A DNA stretch of 31,510 bases from Phascolarctobacterium_A succinatutens_B (GTDB lineage Bacteria; Bacillota; Negativicutes; Acidaminococcales; Acidaminococcaceae): contig NZ_CAUDZA010000028.1 of NCBI RefSeq assembly GCF_958453765.1, positions 1-31,510 of the forward strand, given 5' to 3'. Shown one piece after another: positions 7,021 through 16,051 of this stretch; position 1 is the first letter of the stretch; each line of letters starts with the position of its first letter. The notes under the pieces were generated by a model. The model had not been told where the DNA came from. It ran no database searches and saw only the letters and a program-made list of their open reading frames with translations. The position numbers and the translations under genes are program-made.

Positions 7021-9249
7021 TTAGAAGCTGTAGCGCAGGCCAACACTATAAACACGACCAGAAGTAGGTTCACTTGCATAGAACTCTCTGTCAAATACAT
7101 TATCTACCGTAAATTGTAATACAGCATTTTTTGCAATTTCATAATTGAAGCCCATATTTACGATAAAGTACGGATCTTCAGAACCATATTCACCAGTTTC
7201 ATCATCCGGTGCTTGACGAGCACTCACATATTGACAGTCAAGATTTACGCCAAGTTTATCTTTTTTGTAATTCAATCCAGCGTGTAATAAATGCTTCGGA
7301 ATACCATAATCAGTAGAATTAACACTACCAAGGTTTGTATTAGCTACTGCTGTTCTTTCTACTTTGCCATGCTGCCAAGAATAATTAAGATATCCAGATA
7401 ATTCTTCAGTAAGTTTATGTTCAAGACTAAACTCTACTCCGCGACGCTTTTCAGTACCATAGTTTTCATAAGACTTATAATCTACTACTTTAGTGCCGGG
7501 TTTATAATGATAAGTATATACTATCTTATCATCAGTTTTCACCTTATACATGGAGATACCCATATTGGTCTTATCAGAGATTTTTTTCTTCATACCAATC
7601 TCAAAGGTATCAGATGTTTCAGGATCAAGATCCGGATTGGCATGTACGTTCTGCTCATAACGGAAAATTTGACTAAACGGAGGAGGATTAAATGAATGAC
7701 CATAAGATACATAATAATTAGTATTATCATCAGCTTTAAAATCAAAAGCAATTTTAGGGCTCAATTCATTGTATGAGCCTTCACCATGCTTGCTGGAATT
7801 ATTTGCATCTAAACTGCCATCAAGGTTATAGCTTGTTGTGCTACCATTGTACTTCTTATAATGGTCATAGCGTAATCCAAGATACATAGTCCAAGGTTCA
7901 TTAAATTTATATTCATCTTGAACAAATAAAGCTATATTCTGTGCTTTACCGGTGTTTACTTGGAATAAGCCATTCTTTCCCTTACTTGTATCTACGGAAT
8001 TATGATCATGATAGTTTTTCAGATATTTTCTATGCTGGGTAAACTCCTCTTGTTTAAAATCACCACCAATTAAAATATCGTGTTTGCCAATATTTTCCCA
8101 AGCCTTTTGGAAATCGAATACATAGGTTTTTCCAGGATATGAAGAATCACTGCCTGCTCCATACCAAGGAACCTCTTTAGCAGTGCCACTAGCACTACTA
8201 TATCCGGATTTTTTCATATCAAGCAAACTGAAATTAGCATTTATTTTATTTTTATCATCATTATATGCTAAAGTGTGTTTGTTGTACTCTTTCTCACCAT
8301 CATAGCCTAAGGAAGTTACTAGACTAGGAGATACATAAGTTCCATTTCCTAAATCAACTTTACCGCTCCATACAGGCTTACCGTCTTTATAAATATAACT
8401 CTTAGGACTCGGATAATAATAAGTACTCGTAGTATTGGCAAAAGTATATTTCAAGGAACGTTCCGCATCAAAATTATACTTTACATTTGCACTATAGGTT
8501 TCGCTCTCATATTTTCTATCGCCGCGTGTAGCAACAATGTATTTACCATTGCTTAATTGTGGCGGTTTATTATCAGGAACAATTGTCCCACTGCCTTTGC
8601 TAGCAGCTTTTGTCTGATAATAATTTCCCCATCCATCCGATTTACGATTTTCATAGCCAACGCCGAAAGAAACTTTTTCATTGGCTTTTACATCAGCATA
8701 AAGAGCCTTTTTCCAAGTATTATTGCTACCATAATTCAAAACTATGTTAGCATTCAAGCCTTTCTTCTTGGCATCCTTTGTAATAATATTTACTACACCG
8801 CCAACAGCATGTCCGCCATACAGAGAAGAACCAGCACCACGCACAACTTCAATACGCTCAATGTTTTCTACCGGTATCATCTCCCAGTCCACATTACTGT
8901 TGAAAGGATAGTTCATCTGTAAACCATCTACTAATACAAGAATATCACCCGAACCAAAGCCTCTAAGCTGAATACCGCCTTGAATTGCTTGACTTTTATA
9001 GACACCAGGTAAGGTCTGTAAAGCTTCCGGAACGGATGTAATGTTACGCTCCTCGATATCTTTTGCCGTTACTACACTGACACTGGACGGAACCTCCTGA
9101 ATCTGCTTCATGGTTCTTGTAGCCGTTACGACCATTTCATCCAGAGCATACTCCTGCACATCTTCGGCAAATGCCGCAGTATTCCCTAAGAATACGTTGC
9201 CGCAAATCAATGCGCTCATCAATAAACCTTTACTAGCCAATTTTTTCAC
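7021..9249 (-). CDS. TonB-dependent outer-membrane receptor, MerR-controlled
   Basis: 742 residues from the GTG at 9249. GGAGGT lies 6 nt upstream of that GTG. An in-frame ATG at 9267 would place this ribosome site inside the gene, so GTG is preferred. A signal peptide ends near NTAAFA. The TonB box is LDEMVVTATR. The plug (about residues 45-165) has the usual IQLRGFGSGDILVLVDGLQ and IERIEVVRGAGSSLYGGHAV. The barrel ends in Phe (SVGLRYSF). It is closest in style to BtuB/CirA/haem-siderophore receptors, and the ligand is not evident. It heads the operon with the polyferredoxin, Cys-rich peptide and exported protein. It is transcribed divergently from a MerR regulator whose likely operator lies in its promoter. 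Confidence 0.92.
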   Translation of the reverse strand: MKKLASKGLLMSALICGNVFLGNTAAFAEDVQEYALDEMVVTATRTMKQIQEVPSSVSVVTAKDIEERNITSVPEALQTLPGVYKSQAIQGGIQLRGFGSGDILVLVDGLQMNYPFNSNVDWEMIPVENIERIEVVRGAGSSLYGGHAVGGVVNIITKDAKKKGLNANIVLNYGSNNTWKKALYADVKANEKVSFGVGYENRKSDGWGNYYQTKAASKGSGTIVPDNKPPQLSNGKYIVATRGDRKYESETYSANVKYNFDAERSLKYTFANTTSTYYYPSPKSYIYKDGKPVWSGKVDLGNGTYVSPSLVTSLGYDGEKEYNKHTLAYNDDKNKINANFSLLDMKKSGYSSASGTAKEVPWYGAGSDSSYPGKTYVFDFQKAWENIGKHDILIGGDFKQEEFTQHRKYLKNYHDHNSVDTSKGKNGLFQVNTGKAQNIALFVQDEYKFNEPWTMYLGLRYDHYKKYNGSTTSYNLDGSLDANNSSKHGEGSYNELSPKIAFDFKADDNTNYYVSYGHSFNPPPFSQIFRYEQNVHANPDLDPETSDTFEIGMKKKISDKTNMGISMYKVKTDDKIVYTYHYKPGTKVVDYKSYENYGTEKRRGVEFSLEHKLTEELSGYLNYSWQHGKVERTAVANTNLGSVNSTDYGIPKHLLHAGLNYKKDKLGVNLDCQYVSARQAPDDETGEYGSEDPYFIVNMGFNYEIAKNAVLQFTVDNVFDREFYASEPTSGRVYSVGLRYSF

Positions 9250-9293
9250 AGATATACCTCCATTCACTCATCACAAAAAACATCAACGAAGTA

Positions 9294-9335
9294 CATATTA
9301 AGCACCTGAAATTATTTGGATTGAGTCTTAATATG
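9294..9335. repeat. Inverted repeat in the second receptor's mRNA leader
   Basis: CATATTAAG (9294-9302) and its exact complement (9327-9335) are separated by 24 bp. With transcription of the receptor starting near 9349, the repeat lies in the leader. It could form a stem or serve as a second operator. Confidence 0.5.
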
Positions 9336-9355
9336 CATTTTCTCTTTTATATGTT

Positions 9356-9386
9356 ATAATACTGTGTATAGCAGCTAGACAGTCAA
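9356..9386 (-). promoter_or_regulatory. MerR-type promoter/operator for the receptor operon
   Basis: On the minus strand, -35 TTGACT (9386-9381) and -10 TATTAT (9361-9356) are separated by 19 bp, the over-long spacer diagnostic of MerR-activated promoters. The spacer is filled by a dyad, ACTGT-n13-ACAGT (9361-9383), with two further matching inner pairs. Its outer bases overlap the -35 and -10 exactly as in CueR and MerR operators. The dyad also sits just upstream of the merR ribosome site, so autoregulation is likely. Confidence 0.7.
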
Positions 9387-9393
9387 GGGGGAA

Positions 9394-10230
9394 ATGCTAA
9401 AAATGTCAAAAAATATACAAAATTACTTTACGACCGGTGAATTATCACAGCTTTGCAAAATTCCCCGCAAGACTTTGCTTTATTACGATAAGCTGGGATT
9501 GATTTCTCCTGAGCTTGTTGATGAAAACGGTTACCGCTATTACAAGCGCAGCCAACTGTTTTTACTGCAGCTGATTCTTACGCTACGCCAACTTGATGTG
9601 CCGATTGCGCGCATCAAAGATTATCTTGGCAACCGCTCGCCGCAAAACTATCGTGATTTATTTAATGAGCGCATAGATTTCTTCACGCAGGAAATTGCCC
9701 GTCTGCAGACTATGAAAAAAAAGCTGCAGAGCGAATTAGGCAAGCTCGACCATATTGCGGACATTACTCTGGATAAAATTATGCTTGTCCATGAGCAGGC
9801 ACATTATCTTTATCTGAGCAATGCTACCGAAGAAAATGAATGCTTTAAAAAGCGTTCTACGCATATTGCCCAAATGTTTAGCAATCTGCAGAACGATATT
9901 ACCTTAACAACCAACGGCTTTGGTTATATTTACGATACGGAAATTTTGCAGGATTTTGAAAGCAAGCATCTGAAGCATTATTTTTATACGCTTCATGACA
10001 AGCTCCCTACACCGCATTGTTATCAAAAGCCTGCAGGCGATTATCTGACGCTGTATTTTCAAGGCGTCTACATGTTCAACAATAAAAAGTATCTGCAAAT
10101 GCTGGCAGAATATTGCAAGGAGCATCAGCTTACACCGATATCACCGCTTTATGTAACATCGTTGTGTGATTACTGGCTGACAGGTGATACCGATAAGTAT
10201 ATTTACAAGCTGGAGCTGCAGATAAAATAG
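9394..10230 (+). CDS. MerR-family transcriptional regulator with GyrI-like effector domain
   Basis: 278 residues. The N-terminal winged helix-turn-helix (about 11-80) reads FTTGELSQLCKIPRKTLLYY then GYRYY, as in BmrR/MerR proteins. A dimerising coiled coil (about 90-125) and a C-terminal domain of about 150 residues follow. The latter looks like a GyrI/BmrR-type small-molecule pocket rather than a metal-binding Cys loop. No paired cysteines suited to metal sensing are evident. GGGGG at 9387-9391 is only 2 nt from the ATG at 9394. The ATG at 9403 (11 nt away) is an equally plausible start. It is divergent from the receptor operon and is presumably its activator through the 19-bp-spacer promoter. 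Confidence 0.88.
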   Translation: MLKMSKNIQNYFTTGELSQLCKIPRKTLLYYDKLGLISPELVDENGYRYYKRSQLFLLQLILTLRQLDVPIARIKDYLGNRSPQNYRDLFNERIDFFTQEIARLQTMKKKLQSELGKLDHIADITLDKIMLVHEQAHYLYLSNATEENECFKKRSTHIAQMFSNLQNDITLTTNGFGYIYDTEILQDFESKHLKHYFYTLHDKLPTPHCYQKPAGDYLTLYFQGVYMFNNKKYLQMLAEYCKEHQLTPISPLYVTSLCDYWLTGDTDKYIYKLELQIK

Positions 10231-10246
10231 TATATCTAAGGCACAC

Positions 10247-10277
10247 AAAAACCCCGTGGCAGACGCCATGGGGTTTT
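10247..10277. terminator. Bidirectional terminator between merR and the radical-SAM genes
   Basis: A 13-bp stem (10248-10260 with 10265-10277, one G-U pair) has a 4-nt loop and flanking A and T runs. It can end merR on the plus strand and the housekeeping operon on the minus strand. Confidence 0.85.
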
Positions 10278-10294
10278 CTAATCAGCAAAGCACT

Positions 10295-10315
10295 GAGCAG
10301 ACTTTGCTCTTTTTT
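10295..10315 (+). terminator. Second, short terminator after merR
   Basis: GAGCA (10295-10299) and TGCTC (10305-10309) form a small stem followed by TTTTTT. The stem is short, so this is probably a backup terminator for plus-strand transcription. Confidence 0.5.
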
Positions 10316-10338
10316 ATTTTTACAGCCTTAAGCTAAAA

Positions 10339-11046
10339 TCAGCCTAAGGTTACGGCATCACTGTTCAGCATTGGAATAGGTTTGCCGTTTTTATTATTAC
10401 GGTACAGTCTGAGCCGCTCGATATCAGCCATTTCTACCGGTAGCTCCAGTCCATACTGCTCATTCAGTGCATTCAGCAAATCTACTGCCTTCATGCTGCC
10501 GGTCGGCGTAATCTTGCAGTCAAAGCTGAAAATTGTTTCTGTCTCGGTCTTTTCTGCAGTAAGCTGCGGAATGTAAAACTTAACGTCAATTTTCTTAAAC
10601 TTAGCCTTTGTCTTGGGTGCAGCTTTTTTGAACAGCAGTTCCGGTGCAGAATTGAACTCCACAACAGCAGCGCTCACATCACCGCTATAGGGCAGCGTTA
10701 CGCGATAGCTTGCACCTGCCGCCTGACTCATCAGGGCAGCGTGATGCGTATCAACAGCATCGGCAGCCAGTACGCGGATACCGCGCGGCAAAGCAGCATC
10801 AAGAGCCAACGCAGCCTTTTCTACTTCCATCGGCTCGGCAAGCTCGATTTCCACAAACTCTGTATAGCTTACTACACCTACGCCCAGCGCAGAAGCCAAA
10901 CTGAATTTCAAATGCGGATTAAAGCCTTCGGAATAAGCAGCAGGCAGCTTGGCACGGCGGATAGCACGGCCGATGGTGCGCACATATTCCAGATGGGAGA
11001 TAAAGCGGATGTCCTTATCCTTGGTAATTTGCATACGCAGTTTCAT
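10339..11046 (-). CDS. TIGR03936 / DUF2344 radical-SAM-associated protein
   Basis: A 235-residue protein of the DUF2344 family. It is almost always encoded next to, or fused with, the TIGR03960 radical-SAM protein. The N-terminal signature is MKLRMQITKDKDIRFISHLE, followed by GFNPHLKFSLASALGVGVVS. No cofactor motif is evident. It probably assists its partner's substrate handling, perhaps in RNA modification, but the reaction is not known. Start and stop of the pair overlap in a TAATG, with GGAGGT upstream, so the two are translationally coupled. It is the last gene of the minus-strand block before the accessory island. Confidence 0.92.
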   Translation of the reverse strand: MKLRMQITKDKDIRFISHLEYVRTIGRAIRRAKLPAAYSEGFNPHLKFSLASALGVGVVSYTEFVEIELAEPMEVEKAALALDAALPRGIRVLAADAVDTHHAALMSQAAGASYRVTLPYSGDVSAAVVEFNSAPELLFKKAAPKTKAKFKKIDVKFYIPQLTAEKTETETIFSFDCKITPTGSMKAVDLLNALNEQYGLELPVEMADIERLRLYRNNKNGKPIPMLNSDAVTLG

Positions 11047-12935
11047 TATGCCTGTACCTCCCCATTGTTTTGATATGCTTCTTTATAATCAACAATTTTT
11101 ACGCCCAATGCCTGGCAAACGCCACAGCCGGTACAGCTTGCGCGACGGCAGTCGTGTGTAAGCTGCTGAGCATAAGCCTTACGCCATTCGTTCCACAGGA
11201 AGCGGCGGCTGACACCCGGAGAGATATGCTCCCACGGGAAAGCTTCGTTCTCACCGCGCTCGCGTGCAGCGTAAAAGTCTTTATCCAGACCGGCGTCGCT
11301 GATAGCCTCCAGCCAACGCTCGTAGGAGAAGCAATCGCTCCAGCCGTCAAAACGCGCGCCCTTCTGCCAAGCCAGCAACAGCGCTTTGCCTACACGGCGG
11401 TCGCCGCGGGCAAAAACAGCCTCAATCGTACCGGTTTTGGCATCATGATAGTTTAAGGTGATATTCTTATATTTTTTGATTTCATCCTTCAGCAGGAACT
11501 GCTTACGGCGAATTTCTTCCAAATCATTCTGCGCAAACCATTGGAAAGCAGTGTACGGCTTAGGTACGAAGGAAGAAGCACTTACGGTAACCTTGCAGCC
11601 GCGCTTACCGGTAATCTGGAAATATTTATACTGTACCTTGCGCGCCAAATCAGCAATCGCCAGTACGTCCTCATCTGTTTCATAGGGCAGGCCGATCATA
11701 AAGTACAGCTTAACGCTGTTCCAGCCGGATTCAAAGGCTGCACCGACAGCATTCATCAAATCCTCTTCCGTTACGCCCTTGTTGATAACATCACGCATCT
11801 TTTGGCTGCCTGCTTCCGGAGCAAAGGTCAGACCGCTCTTGCGCACTGCCTGTACTTCCTTAGCGATGGCAACACAGAAGCTGTCGATACGCAGAGAAGG
11901 CAGAGAAACGCTGACGCGTTCATCCTTAAACTCGCCAATCATCTTATGTACCAGCGGAGCCAGGCAGGAATAATCGGCGCTGGAAAGGGATACCAGGCTG
12001 ATTTCGTTATAGCCTGTGTTATCTACCAGCTTACGCGACAGGTCCATCAGCACCTCCGGCTTGCGCTCACGCACTGGGCGGTAAACCATACCTGCGTGGC
12101 AGAAACGGCAGCCACGGCTGCAGCCACGGAAAACCTCCAGCATGATGCGGTCATGAACGATTTCACCGAAAGGAACAATCGGAGATGTCGGGAAATCTAC
12201 GCTATTCATATCCTCTATAACACGCTTTTGGATAACAGCAGGAATATCCTCACGCAGCGGCTTAATTGCCTTAAAGGTGCCGTCCTCATTATATTCTGCT
12301 TCATAGAAGGAAGGTACATAAATGCCCTTGATTTTTACCACACGCTGCAGAAATTCTTGTCTGCCGCCGGGTTTGCCTTTACGCTTCCACTCCTTGTAGC
12401 AACGCATTACCTCAATCAAAACCTCTTCACCTTCACCGATAACAGCAAAATCGAAGAAATCAGCCAAAGGCTCAGTGTTGTACACACAGGGGCCGCCTAC
12501 AATAACAAAGGGGTCTGCATCAGTACGATCCTTAGCCAGCAGCGGTACGCCACCCAAATCAAGCATATTTAAGATATTAGTATAGGAAAGCTCGTATTGC
12601 AAAGTAAAACCTACAATATCACATTCCCTCAAAGCCTTTTTGGTTTCCAGAGTGCAAAGCACAATTTCACGCTCACGCATCTTCGCCTCCAGGTCAATCC
12701 AAGGCGCGTAAACACGTTCTGCGGCAATTCCGTCTTCCTTATTCAGCAGGTGGTATAAAATTTTAAAGCCAAGATAGCTCATACCTACTTCGTATACATC
12801 TGGGAAGGCCAGAGCAATAGTTGCCTCTACTTCTTCAGCAGGCTTAACAATGCTGGCGAACTCGCCACCGGTGTAACGTGCAGGCTTTTGCACGCTGCTT
12901 AAAATATCAATAGTTAAATCCTTTTTCAAATTCAT
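11046..12935 (-). CDS. TIGR03960 radical-SAM protein with B12-binding-like N-terminus
   Basis: A 629-residue radical-SAM protein. The first ~170 residues resemble a cobalamin-binding-type domain (VYEVGMSYLGFKILYHLLN, later DPFVIVGGPCVYNTEPLADF). The radical-SAM core carries the cluster motif C272-x3-C276-x2-C279 (RGCSRGCRFCHAGM), which binds [4Fe-4S] and SAM. The C-terminus has another cysteine set (CRRASCTGCGVCQ) that could hold an auxiliary cluster. The reaction is unassigned, but conservation beside RNA and ribosome genes in Clostridia and Negativicutes suggests RNA modification. SD AGAGGAG precedes the ATG. Here the usual downstream rng-rplU-rpmA genes are missing after its partner. Confidence 0.93.
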   Translation of the reverse strand: MNLKKDLTIDILSSVQKPARYTGGEFASIVKPAEEVEATIALAFPDVYEVGMSYLGFKILYHLLNKEDGIAAERVYAPWIDLEAKMREREIVLCTLETKKALRECDIVGFTLQYELSYTNILNMLDLGGVPLLAKDRTDADPFVIVGGPCVYNTEPLADFFDFAVIGEGEEVLIEVMRCYKEWKRKGKPGGRQEFLQRVVKIKGIYVPSFYEAEYNEDGTFKAIKPLREDIPAVIQKRVIEDMNSVDFPTSPIVPFGEIVHDRIMLEVFRGCSRGCRFCHAGMVYRPVRERKPEVLMDLSRKLVDNTGYNEISLVSLSSADYSCLAPLVHKMIGEFKDERVSVSLPSLRIDSFCVAIAKEVQAVRKSGLTFAPEAGSQKMRDVINKGVTEEDLMNAVGAAFESGWNSVKLYFMIGLPYETDEDVLAIADLARKVQYKYFQITGKRGCKVTVSASSFVPKPYTAFQWFAQNDLEEIRRKQFLLKDEIKKYKNITLNYHDAKTGTIEAVFARGDRRVGKALLLAWQKGARFDGWSDCFSYERWLEAISDAGLDKDFYAARERGENEAFPWEHISPGVSRRFLWNEWRKAYAQQLTHDCRRASCTGCGVCQALGVKIVDYKEAYQNNGEVQA

Positions 12936-13061
12936 TTTCTCCTCTATTTTTAATGATGGAAGGGTTTATCAAAAACAGTTTTCGTCAATATTTATCTGAT
13001 ATGATGCTTTAGCGTCGACCGATTCCTATAATATTTTATAAAAAGGTTGATATCATCATCC

Positions 13062-14168
13062 TTAGAACTGTAAGTTCTGTTTTTTCACCTTAATATTCAA
13101 CAAAATCGCCACCAACATAAGGTTCGTTGTCAGCGAGCTGACGCCATAGCTCAAAAACGGCAAAGGTACACCGGTTACAGGCATAATACCGGCAGTCATA
13201 CCAATGTTGACCATAACATGGAACATAAACATGGACGTTACGCCGGTTGCCAAAAGCATACCGAAGGTATCATCCGCATCAAGCGCAATCGCAATACCGC
13301 GCCAAATAATAATCATATACATGCTGATGATAAACACCGTTCCGATAAAGCCAAACTCTTCACCGGCAACAGCAAATATAAAGTCCGTATGGTTTTCCGG
13401 CAAAAAGTTCAGCTGGCTCTGCGTTCCTGCCAGCCAGCCTTTGCCTAGGAAGCCGCCGCTGCCGATAGCAATTTTTGACTGAATAACATGATAACCGCTA
13501 CCGAAAGGATCAAGCTCCGGATTCAGAAAAACACGGATACGGTTCTTCTGATAATCCTTCAGAATCATCCAAAAGGCCGGCATCAAGGCCATAAAAGCCA
13601 GTCCCATGCGGAAGAACCATTTATATTTGAAGCCGCTGACAAAAATCATACCTATAAGGATAGCAATAAAGGTCAGCGAGGTTCCTAAGTCCGGCTGACG
13701 CATAACAAGTATAAACGGCACCAGAATATATGCAAAAACCGGCAGGTAATCCTTAAATTCCTCCAGCCATTCAATTCGCTTATCCATAAAGGTAGCTAAG
13801 CAGATAATGAGAAAAACCTTAGCAAATTCACTGGGCTGAAACGACATAGAGCCTATTTGAATCCAGCGCTGTGCGCCCAATTGACTTTGTCCTACAAACA
13901 TTACCGCTAAAAGCAGTATGATATTAATTATATACAGCTTGGTGGCATAATTTTTGAGAACACGGTAATCAAAAGCCAACGATACAGTAACAATAGCCAG
14001 GCCAAAGAGCATGAACATACTTTGGCGCTGCACATGCCAGGCCTTACCGGTGCTGACAGCAAAGGAATGGGTAGCACTGTCGATAAGTCCCAAGCCACAG
14101 CCCATAAGTATTAACACAGCAGCAATCAGCCACCAGTCAAGATTTTTCAGGATACGTTTTAAATCCAC
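13062..14168 (-). CDS. rodA: Rod-shape peptidoglycan glycosyltransferase RodA
   Basis: A 368-residue SEDS-family membrane glycosyltransferase that polymerises lipid II for cell elongation, in complex with PBP2. About ten membrane segments are present. Family signatures are GAQRWIQIGSMSFQPSEFAK, RQPDLGTSL, FLPENHTDFIFAVAGEEFG and the C-terminal TGVPLPFLSYGVSS. The catalytic Asp of SEDS proteins is within the NHTDFIF region or the RQPDLG loop by homology. The start is a GTG at 14168 with SD AAGGAG 6 nt upstream. It follows mrdA by 18 nt in the mre operon. Confidence 0.96.
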   Translation of the reverse strand: MDLKRILKNLDWWLIAAVLILMGCGLGLIDSATHSFAVSTGKAWHVQRQSMFMLFGLAIVTVSLAFDYRVLKNYATKLYIINIILLLAVMFVGQSQLGAQRWIQIGSMSFQPSEFAKVFLIICLATFMDKRIEWLEEFKDYLPVFAYILVPFILVMRQPDLGTSLTFIAILIGMIFVSGFKYKWFFRMGLAFMALMPAFWMILKDYQKNRIRVFLNPELDPFGSGYHVIQSKIAIGSGGFLGKGWLAGTQSQLNFLPENHTDFIFAVAGEEFGFIGTVFIISMYMIIIWRGIAIALDADDTFGMLLATGVTSMFMFHVMVNIGMTAGIMPVTGVPLPFLSYGVSSLTTNLMLVAILLNIKVKKQNLQF

Positions 14169-14186
14169 AATGTACTCCTTCCTGCA

Positions 14187-16019
14187 TTATTGGATGGTGT
14201 CCTTCTTAGGGGCAGCCTTATCAGGGCGGGGCATATAACCCCTTTCCTGGAAAAATTCTTCAAATGCTTTATAAACAATAGGGCCTGCAGCAACAGAGCC
14301 GAAACCGCCCTGTTCCACAATGCAGACTACAACAAGCTCCGGGTCATCTACCGGTCCATAGGCTACAAACAAACCATGGTCACGTCCATGAGAGTTTTCG
14401 GCAGTACCGGTTTTACCGGCAATAGGCTTAGGCAGGCCGGCAAAGTACGATGCCGTACCGCCCTCCTGCGTAGTAGCACTCATGCCCATGCGGATATAGT
14501 CAATTGTCTGCTGTGATACATCAATATGCTTGCCTTCAGCACGTTTAGGCTTTTCAAAAAGACTGCCGTCACTGTTTATAATACTGTCAACCAGATATGG
14601 CTGATACTTGGTACCGCCATTAGCAACAATACTCAGCATAACAGAAAGCTGAATCGGTGTCGTCAGGTTGAAGCCCTGACCGATAGCAGCGTTGAAGGTA
14701 TCGCCTAAGCGCCAGTCCTCATCCCAGATTTTACGCTTTACTTTTTTAGAGGCAACAAGGCCTTTGCTTTCGCCTTCCAGGTCAATACCGGTGCGTTCGC
14801 CAAAGCCAAAGATATGCGCATATTTTTCAATATTATCAATGCCGACGCGATAACCAAGCTCGTAAAAATAAACGTTATCACTCATCGCCAACGCTTTGAT
14901 AAATGTCAGCCAGCCTAAAACCTCGCCGCCGGCGTTACCCATAGTAGGAACCATAGGATGAAAACCACCGTCGAAAATGGGCTCGTTCAAGCCAACCTTT
15001 TTCAGTTCAAAGGCAGCACTGCCGGTAACAATCTTAAAGGTAGAGCCCGGAGGATATTCACCGGTAATAACCTTGTTATTCATCGGGTAATTGGGATCGT
15101 TATTGATGGAGTTCCAATTCTTTGAGGAAATACCGTGCACAAACCAGTTGGGGTCATACCCCGGACGGCTGACCATCGCCCTTACCGCGCCATTACGCGG
15201 ATCGATGGCTACTACCGCCGCTGCTCTCGCTCCGGGAGCAATACCGGAGCTTCTCAGAAAGGCAAGATGCTTATCTGTAAAAGCCTCCAGCTCCTTTTGC
15301 AGCTCGTAATCTATCGTCAGCTTCAGATTTTTGCCGGGAATAGGTTGCACGGAATCGTAATGCTTGACAACGTTACCGGCAACGTCAACCTCCTCCATAA
15401 AGGCGCCATCCTCACCGCGCAGATATTTATCATAAGTCTTTTCCAGTCCGCCCTTACCGACAAGACTGCCCTGAGTAATATTCTTGAACAAGCCCTGCTC
15501 AATTTCATAAGCACTTACCTCGCCTACGTAACCCAAAGCATGTACAGCAAGCTCATGATATGGGTAATTGCGAATAGGCTGCACCGAAAGCATAACCTCC
15601 GGCATATAGCGGCGCTGTTCTTCTATTTTGGTTACCATCTGCTGATCAAGATTATTTTTCAGCAAAATCGGTTCATAAAAATTTTCACTCGCCTTAATTT
15701 TAGCGTTAATTTCTTCTACAGGCATCTGCAGCAAATTACTGAGGCGCTGCAGTGTTTCCGGTTTATAGCTGGACTGCTTCTGCAATACTACGGCATAACC
15801 GGGCAAATTATTTACCAGCTCTTTACCTTCGCTATCATAAATAATTCCGCGTGGAGCAAGAATACGCGACTGGCGCAGCCTGTTGCCGTCAGATTGCTTA
15901 GCGTAGTAATCACCGCGCCACAGCTGCAAATAAACCATTCGTCCCAGCAGCACAGCAAATAATACCAGACACACAACCAGCAAGGTGTGCAATCTGGTTA
16001 TCCGGTTTCTATCTTCCAT
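14187..16019 (-). CDS. mrdA: Penicillin-binding protein 2 (elongation transpeptidase)
   Basis: A 610-residue class B PBP that cross-links peptidoglycan during elongation, partner of RodA. One N-terminal membrane anchor (about 8-30) is followed by the pedestal domain (LAPRGIIYDSEGKELVNNLPG near 53). The transpeptidase domain has all three motifs: SxxK as GSTFK with Ser326, SDN (MSDNVYFYELG), and KTG (IAGKTGTAENSHG). Length is normal. Spacing to mreD (32 nt) and rodA (18 nt) puts it in the operon. Confidence 0.96.
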   Translation of the reverse strand: MEDRNRITRLHTLLVVCLVLFAVLLGRMVYLQLWRGDYYAKQSDGNRLRQSRILAPRGIIYDSEGKELVNNLPGYAVVLQKQSSYKPETLQRLSNLLQMPVEEINAKIKASENFYEPILLKNNLDQQMVTKIEEQRRYMPEVMLSVQPIRNYPYHELAVHALGYVGEVSAYEIEQGLFKNITQGSLVGKGGLEKTYDKYLRGEDGAFMEEVDVAGNVVKHYDSVQPIPGKNLKLTIDYELQKELEAFTDKHLAFLRSSGIAPGARAAAVVAIDPRNGAVRAMVSRPGYDPNWFVHGISSKNWNSINNDPNYPMNNKVITGEYPPGSTFKIVTGSAAFELKKVGLNEPIFDGGFHPMVPTMGNAGGEVLGWLTFIKALAMSDNVYFYELGYRVGIDNIEKYAHIFGFGERTGIDLEGESKGLVASKKVKRKIWDEDWRLGDTFNAAIGQGFNLTTPIQLSVMLSIVANGGTKYQPYLVDSIINSDGSLFEKPKRAEGKHIDVSQQTIDYIRMGMSATTQEGGTASYFAGLPKPIAGKTGTAENSHGRDHGLFVAYGPVDDPELVVVCIVEQGGFGSVAAGPIVYKAFEEFFQERGYMPRPDKAAPKKDTIQ

Positions 16020-16051
16020 AGGCTACGTCTGTCTCCTTTCCTGCTTCCTGG

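Noticed and set aside
11541..12572. Long plus-strand open frame (343 codons) opposite the TIGR03960 gene
   Set aside because: It lies wholly antisense to a clear radical-SAM gene, has no ribosome site or recognisable domain, and its composition mirrors the complementary strand.
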